64,000 nucleotides of DNA from Bemisia tabaci (Eukaryota > Arthropoda > Insecta > Hemiptera > Aleyrodidae). The stretch spans positions 33,219,131 through 33,283,130 of the forward strand of contig NC_092795.1 of NCBI RefSeq assembly GCF_918797505.1. The letters run 5' to 3'. The notes below the pieces were generated by a model, which saw only the letters and a list, made by a program, of their open reading frames with translations, ran no database searches and was not told the DNA's origin. Positions within the stretch are counted from its first letter, which is position 1; every line of letters begins with the position of its first letter. Shown piece after piece: positions 50,601-56,600 of this stretch. Both the position numbers and the translations under genes were made by a program.

Positions 50601-53600
50601 CTATCCAGCACAAAGTCATTCAAAAAATTGTCTGTGCCCAAAAATCCATCATTTCAAGAAAAACGGATGACATGAAAGTTGAGCCACAATTATATTCCAG
50701 GCCATCATTGCTACTTGAAACCATTTCTTTTGATCAGATACTATCCAGCACAAGGTCATTCAAAAAATTGTCTGTGCCCAAAAATCCATCATATCTAGAA
50801 AAACTGATGACATGAAAGTTAAGTCTTCGTTGCTACTTAGAACCATCAGTCTTGATCAGATACTATCCAGCACAATGTCATTCAGTAAATTGTCTGTGCC
50901 CAAAAATCCATCATTTCAAGAAAAACGGATGACATGAAAATTGAGCCACAATTATATTCCAGGCCATCATTGCTACTTGAAACCATTTCTTTTGATCAGA
51001 TACTATCCAGCACAAGGTCATTCAAAAAATTGTCTGTGCCCAAAAATCCATCATTTCTAGAAAAACTGATGACATGAAAGTTTATACACAATTATATTAC
51101 AGGTCATCCGATCCACTGAATGGGATTTTACATTCTTGATATCCTATTCCCTGATTAGTCTTTATTTAGATAGGCAAATCAGAGATAATTTCTATTTTAA
51201 GTATAGACTATCCTTTAAAGTTTCAATGGTCGAACAGTGAAGAGCACTGTTGAACTGTCTTAGACACTGAAACTAGCAATACTTGTCTTGATCAGATACT
51301 ATCCCGCACAAGGTCACTCTACGAATAGTCCGTGCCCAAAATCTATCCATCATTTCAAGTAAAAACAATGAAATCGAGACAAAAATAAGATTTTACAAGT
51401 CCTCGGATTTATTATCTGGCATCTTGAATTATCTTCTTGGATTCAATTTCCTAAAAGGGTACTAATTTTGGGAGAAAAAGTCCAGATTGGAATAAAGGAT
51501 TTCCTCTCTCTTTCTCTCAGATTGTCCCTTAGAAAATCAGATTTTTTGCCGAAGATAGAGGTTCCGTTAATTTTTCAATAATAAAGGCAATTCTGCGGTG
51601 CCGAATAAACGCAGGCGCTCAAATCTATACACAAAATAAAGGTGTGGAAAGAGAAACAGGCCTCGTTTTCAACACCAATTCCCTTATATTTTCGTCTCCT
51701 TATGAATCCCAGGATAAATCGGGCTTCTTTTGCCCTCGACACCATAAGCTAGAGATACATCGATATAGTTATGCTAAAGAGAACTGTGTACGAATGCATG
51801 AAATAAAAAGGAACTAAGAAACATGGAAATCTTATGGATGTAGTTCTCTATGATTTCATTCTTTTGCACGCGGTTCCATATAAAGACGTCCAAATCAGAA
51901 AAAATATATTTTAGAGACCCTTTACTAACAATCATTAAACAGGATATACGACAGGGTTAATGATAACGAGCCTTGTAATAGGGTGAAGCAAAAGTTAATT
52001 GGAAGTGCGATGCTACTTTTTGGCTAATGATGGTTGATGAGTAATTTGTTGAGCATAAAATTAAAAGAAATTCGCCGAATGATGACTGCTGAATGTCATG
52101 ATTGCAAATGGCCTGGTTACACGCTCAAATTTCCGTCAAATTTCGATCAAAATGATGACCAAGATGGCGGTCGAGAGTTATCTAGATTGATGAGTAAAAT
52201 TAATTAAAACAGCGTGTTGATTGAAATAAGCATGAAATAAGCACGGTTGTGTGGAAATCAGATGAAGGATGAGCCCCACAGTTCCATCATCTACCATCAA
52301 ATTTTTGCAGGCCGCAGAAATTTGATGGTAGATGGTGCGCACCAGTCACCATTTGATCGAAAATTGATGGGAATTTGAGCGTGTAACCAGCACATTAATC
52401 AATTGCTCGACTTTTCGGTCATCAGTCATCGGTAAGCTTCGAATTCCGAAAGTAACTTATTTACACTAGAGGGAAGATAGCTGTGCGGGGTTTTTAAAAT
52501 ATACTGTCGCTGGTTCAAGAATAAAAGAAAAGAAGGAAAGTGGCAACTCACGAGTCAGAGGAGCTTGGAATATATTGAAGCGAACGCTTGAACAATGAAC
52601 ATACCTGTCAACAAAAAAGAAACGGACACATTAATACCAATCAAAGGGAGAGTACAGTTAGCGATTTTAATTCTATGCATTGAGGCGGGTCAGTTGCATA
52701 CGGCATTGAATTGTGTAAGGGCTGGTAGGTGAGGCAAATTAAAACAAAACTTTAAAACAGGTCGGTTGTAAAATTTTCGCCTTTTCTTGGCGACCCCCTG
52801 GTGCTTAAATACAGTCTCAGACGCATAACTCAAGTGTACCGGTGCCAATCCTAATGCCATGTTCCATTCCCATTTCGACCCTAATGACAATATATTCGTG
52901 TCGACTGAAAATGCCCGATTATCCGAAAAAGACCTCAACCGTGCATGCAAGTAGGGTTGGACGGCGATACGGGCGTAAAGACCGCCTCCCAAACTACCGT
53001 GCTGCTAAGTGGTATAAGGAAGAACGTCGTAAGTTCATTTGGCTGTTGCCAAATTCAATGTTATAAAATACGAACTTCCCCCAAAACATGTACAACTCTC
53101 AACATTAAATCTTTAAATTTTTTTTTATTTTTATTTGTTTCATTTTGTTTTAAATTTATTTTAGCGCTCGTCAGCATTTCGAGGGAAAAAATTCATGCCT
53201 TTTCTCAAAATAGACAATTTTACTCGAGGTTGTGAAATTCATAACATTTTAAACTCCAACTTCAAATTCCAAATTCTAGGGTTGTCCCTTAATTACCCGT
53301 GGTTTTACCAAAATAAACCTCTGACCATGAGTAAAACTGGGAGGTGGCCGAGGCGGGCTGCCTCCCCCGCAAACTGCTTGGCCCTCCCAAGAGATGCGAG
53401 GAATTTTGATTAGTAACTGCGTAAGATATCTTTCCTTTTTGAAATCGTAATTCGGTAAACCCGGAACGAACAGCGAACAACTCAAAATTTCTCCTGAGAC
53501 GACTCAATTTTTCAAAATTTTCTCTGGAAAGCCTCCCGAACCGCCTTCAAGGCTGAGAAAATCCGGCAACCCTCCACGGATTTCCCTCCACGGGGTGTCT

Positions 53601-56600
53601 TTCGGTGCCCCTACGACCTCCTTGGATGAGGTCCCACAAAAAGTTCCTAGTTCTGTTCATGTCTGACTAAACTAGCCAAACTGTTTTAACTTACCAATGT
53701 CTACAAAAAGGAAGAAAATGAAAATACTAATTAATAAATATGGAATTTAGTATGGGTTTCGTGCGGCCACTTTTACAAAAAAGTATGACCGCACAGCGAA
53801 AACAAAAAGAATTAATCCTTTCTTTTTTTAAATTATTTCCTAAAACTTCCCAAACTTTAGCGACCCTTTACTAAAGAAAATTTGGCAACTTTCTTAAGCT
53901 CTTAAGACGTTCTACTGGCCGAAGACTCGAGCAGCGCACGTGTAACAAAGGCGACCGAAAGTGTCAGATCATAAAGCACCACCGAGAGGGCGATAAATCC
54001 GCCCGGACATTATTGGCCACGAGGTTGCCAAATTCCCTTAAAAAACGACGAACTTCCCATCGAGTGAGGCGATTCCCACGACGGCCCGACAACCTCGCCG
54101 CGGAGTAACCCTACCCACACGCCGAGTCGACACCCAACATCAAACTCAAAAAGGAGCAGCGGGGCCTCACGCTGGGCGTGCGAAAAGGGGGCAGTAATGA
54201 CGAGCGGTATGGCGAACCCTGAACCCGGCGAACAGAAGCCAAATCGCCGTACACGCGCGCTCCTGGTCACGGGTCACCGAATCGGTGCATGGAGCATGCG
54301 TGGTCAAGGGTCATCGGGTCCCGTGTTGGGGTCAAGTCTACGGACCTGCGTCCTGATCCTGAGCCACCTCGTCTTTTTGTCGGCTAAAAACGCTGGTTCC
54401 ATTTGTATCCGTCGCGAAGGAAAAAGTAGGATTGCCATAATTTATTTATCTTCTAATCCCTTGACTTTCCCTGATTTGTTTTTGACTATTTTTGGGTTTC
54501 CCTGATTCTAAAATTTTCTGATTCCCTGATTTTCCCCTGAACTTCGAACAACATGTGATTGCTTATCTACTACCTCGGATAAGTAGTAGTTATATTCTTC
54601 TTTTTTCTCTCTCTATTTGATCCGAGCTTGTTTTTCGTCTGCATCACTGATATTACGCGTAATAGTGTTTCACATAAGCTGGCTCTGCATCGAGTGATCT
54701 CTCTCGCGATGAAACGAGTACGAGCGGTCAACCTTCCTCCGCATATAATTTTACGAGTCTCATTGTGTTCGAGCTTCAAGTTCATGCTCATGCTCCGAGC
54801 TTTGACAAGTCTCTTGTGTCACCAGACGCCTCCCTCTCCGAATGTGCGCGTTACGCACCGAAGATCTTACACAAGCCTGGCTCCTCTAAAAGACATTGAA
54901 ACATTGCATTCTCCACTACTGGACCAACGGGAGGAAAGGTGTCTTCTTTTTCGAGAAATTTCTAGGGTTTTTTTTTTCTTCTGCTTGGCTCAACTCGATT
55001 AAAAGAGTGACTCAGGTAGTAAGATGACCTATCATTTTTCCTGGAGAAATATTTACGTAAAAAAAAGGAAAAAAGAATACTGAAAAAAGCTGCTTAAATA
55101 TTTATGCTCTCAACTTTCTGACAGTACGTTGATTCCATTTTTCAATCAACCAATTGCTGAAAGATCGCAAATGCAAATGATTAATGCTACCACTAGAACT
55201 TTCCCACCATCTTTTACAGGGCAGGATTGCATGAACTGTGCTGCTCGCTGATTGGCTACGCCATTTTTCCATTCATGGACAAACTCCGCTCCTACTTTGG
55301 AGCCATGATAACTAAAAAGATGACGACAGGATTCTAAATGTTACAAGAGTTTTTTAGTTTCCAACTTCTGATATAATACCTGAACAAAAAGTGGCCAAGA
55401 ATTTCTTTTTCTTTCTTTCAGGAATATAATTTATTTCTTCCTCGCCGATACAAATTCTCTGAATAGGGTTTGCTTACATAGTCATTAAGAGCCGTGCCGT
55501 AGCTGGAAACCGAAAACTGATGGACCAATCAGAGAGCGACAAGACTTTGCAAAACTCTCCCAGTATAGGTATTCAAGATTTGCCGAGTCATTTTCCTCCG
55601 GCAGTATTGTTTTTGTCAAAATAAAAAAATAAAACGTTAGAAAACCATTATTTCAGCTCTTTAATATGCTATATCGTGTTTAACGAACAGTGAGAGGTAT
55701 TTTGCCGCTGGAAAAAACGGGTTTTTTTCGCATTCACGTCCAACGAGATGTTCTTTTCGAGACCGAACTGTCTCCGAGTATCACGCAATCGAGGATTCCC
55801 GTATCTGGGGTCGGATCTGAAGAAGCTGCCAAAATCGGAAGCCCGCGCGTTCGGAGATGACTGACACCGCGAATTCAATTACTTCGCGCATTGAGAACGA
55901 TGCGATCAAACTGGGCTGCGATGAGTCGAGTCGCCAAGGCCGCGGAGAAGATGACGAAACCCGAAAACGAATCTCTTCTCCGTCTCCGGCCGCGACGCGA
56001 CAATAGCCGTATTCGATAACGGTTCGATGTATCGTTTGGTTCAAAACAGTAGAACATAACCTCAAACCAAATTTTAAGGATTTAAGTTGGAAAAGCTGAA
56101 AATGAGAGATTTCCTGAGAATTTCACTTGGCATTGGTATTTGGTACTCAAAAGAATAAAAAATCTGTTACAAAAGATCCGTTCTCTCAGATTTATGAATT
56201 TACTTTTGAGGCTATGTTTATGTTTTGAACCAATCGATATCGATACAATCTCACCCGCTTGATGTATCGAATACGATCTATGGCTCGAGCGAACTCGCTG
56301 GACGATGCCCCGCGCTACTCAAAAGGCGGCCCACCTCGTCTGCATATCATTTCCGCCCACTTCCTACATCGTCCTCCGGGAATTTCAGCGTGGGCCCGCC
56401 AACAAAAGCGCCTGCATTGAAGACGACTTTGAAGAATCCGCGCGCGATGCTCCCGTTTGTTATCTCATGCTAGATAAAAGAGGTGGGGGGGGGGGGGGTG
56501 TTCCTTGACAGCTACGCGGTCCAGCCTTTCATGGGCGTTCCGCAGTATCAGAGGCCCCGCGCTAATCGAATAATGTAATCGAGTTAGGCGAATGTTATAT

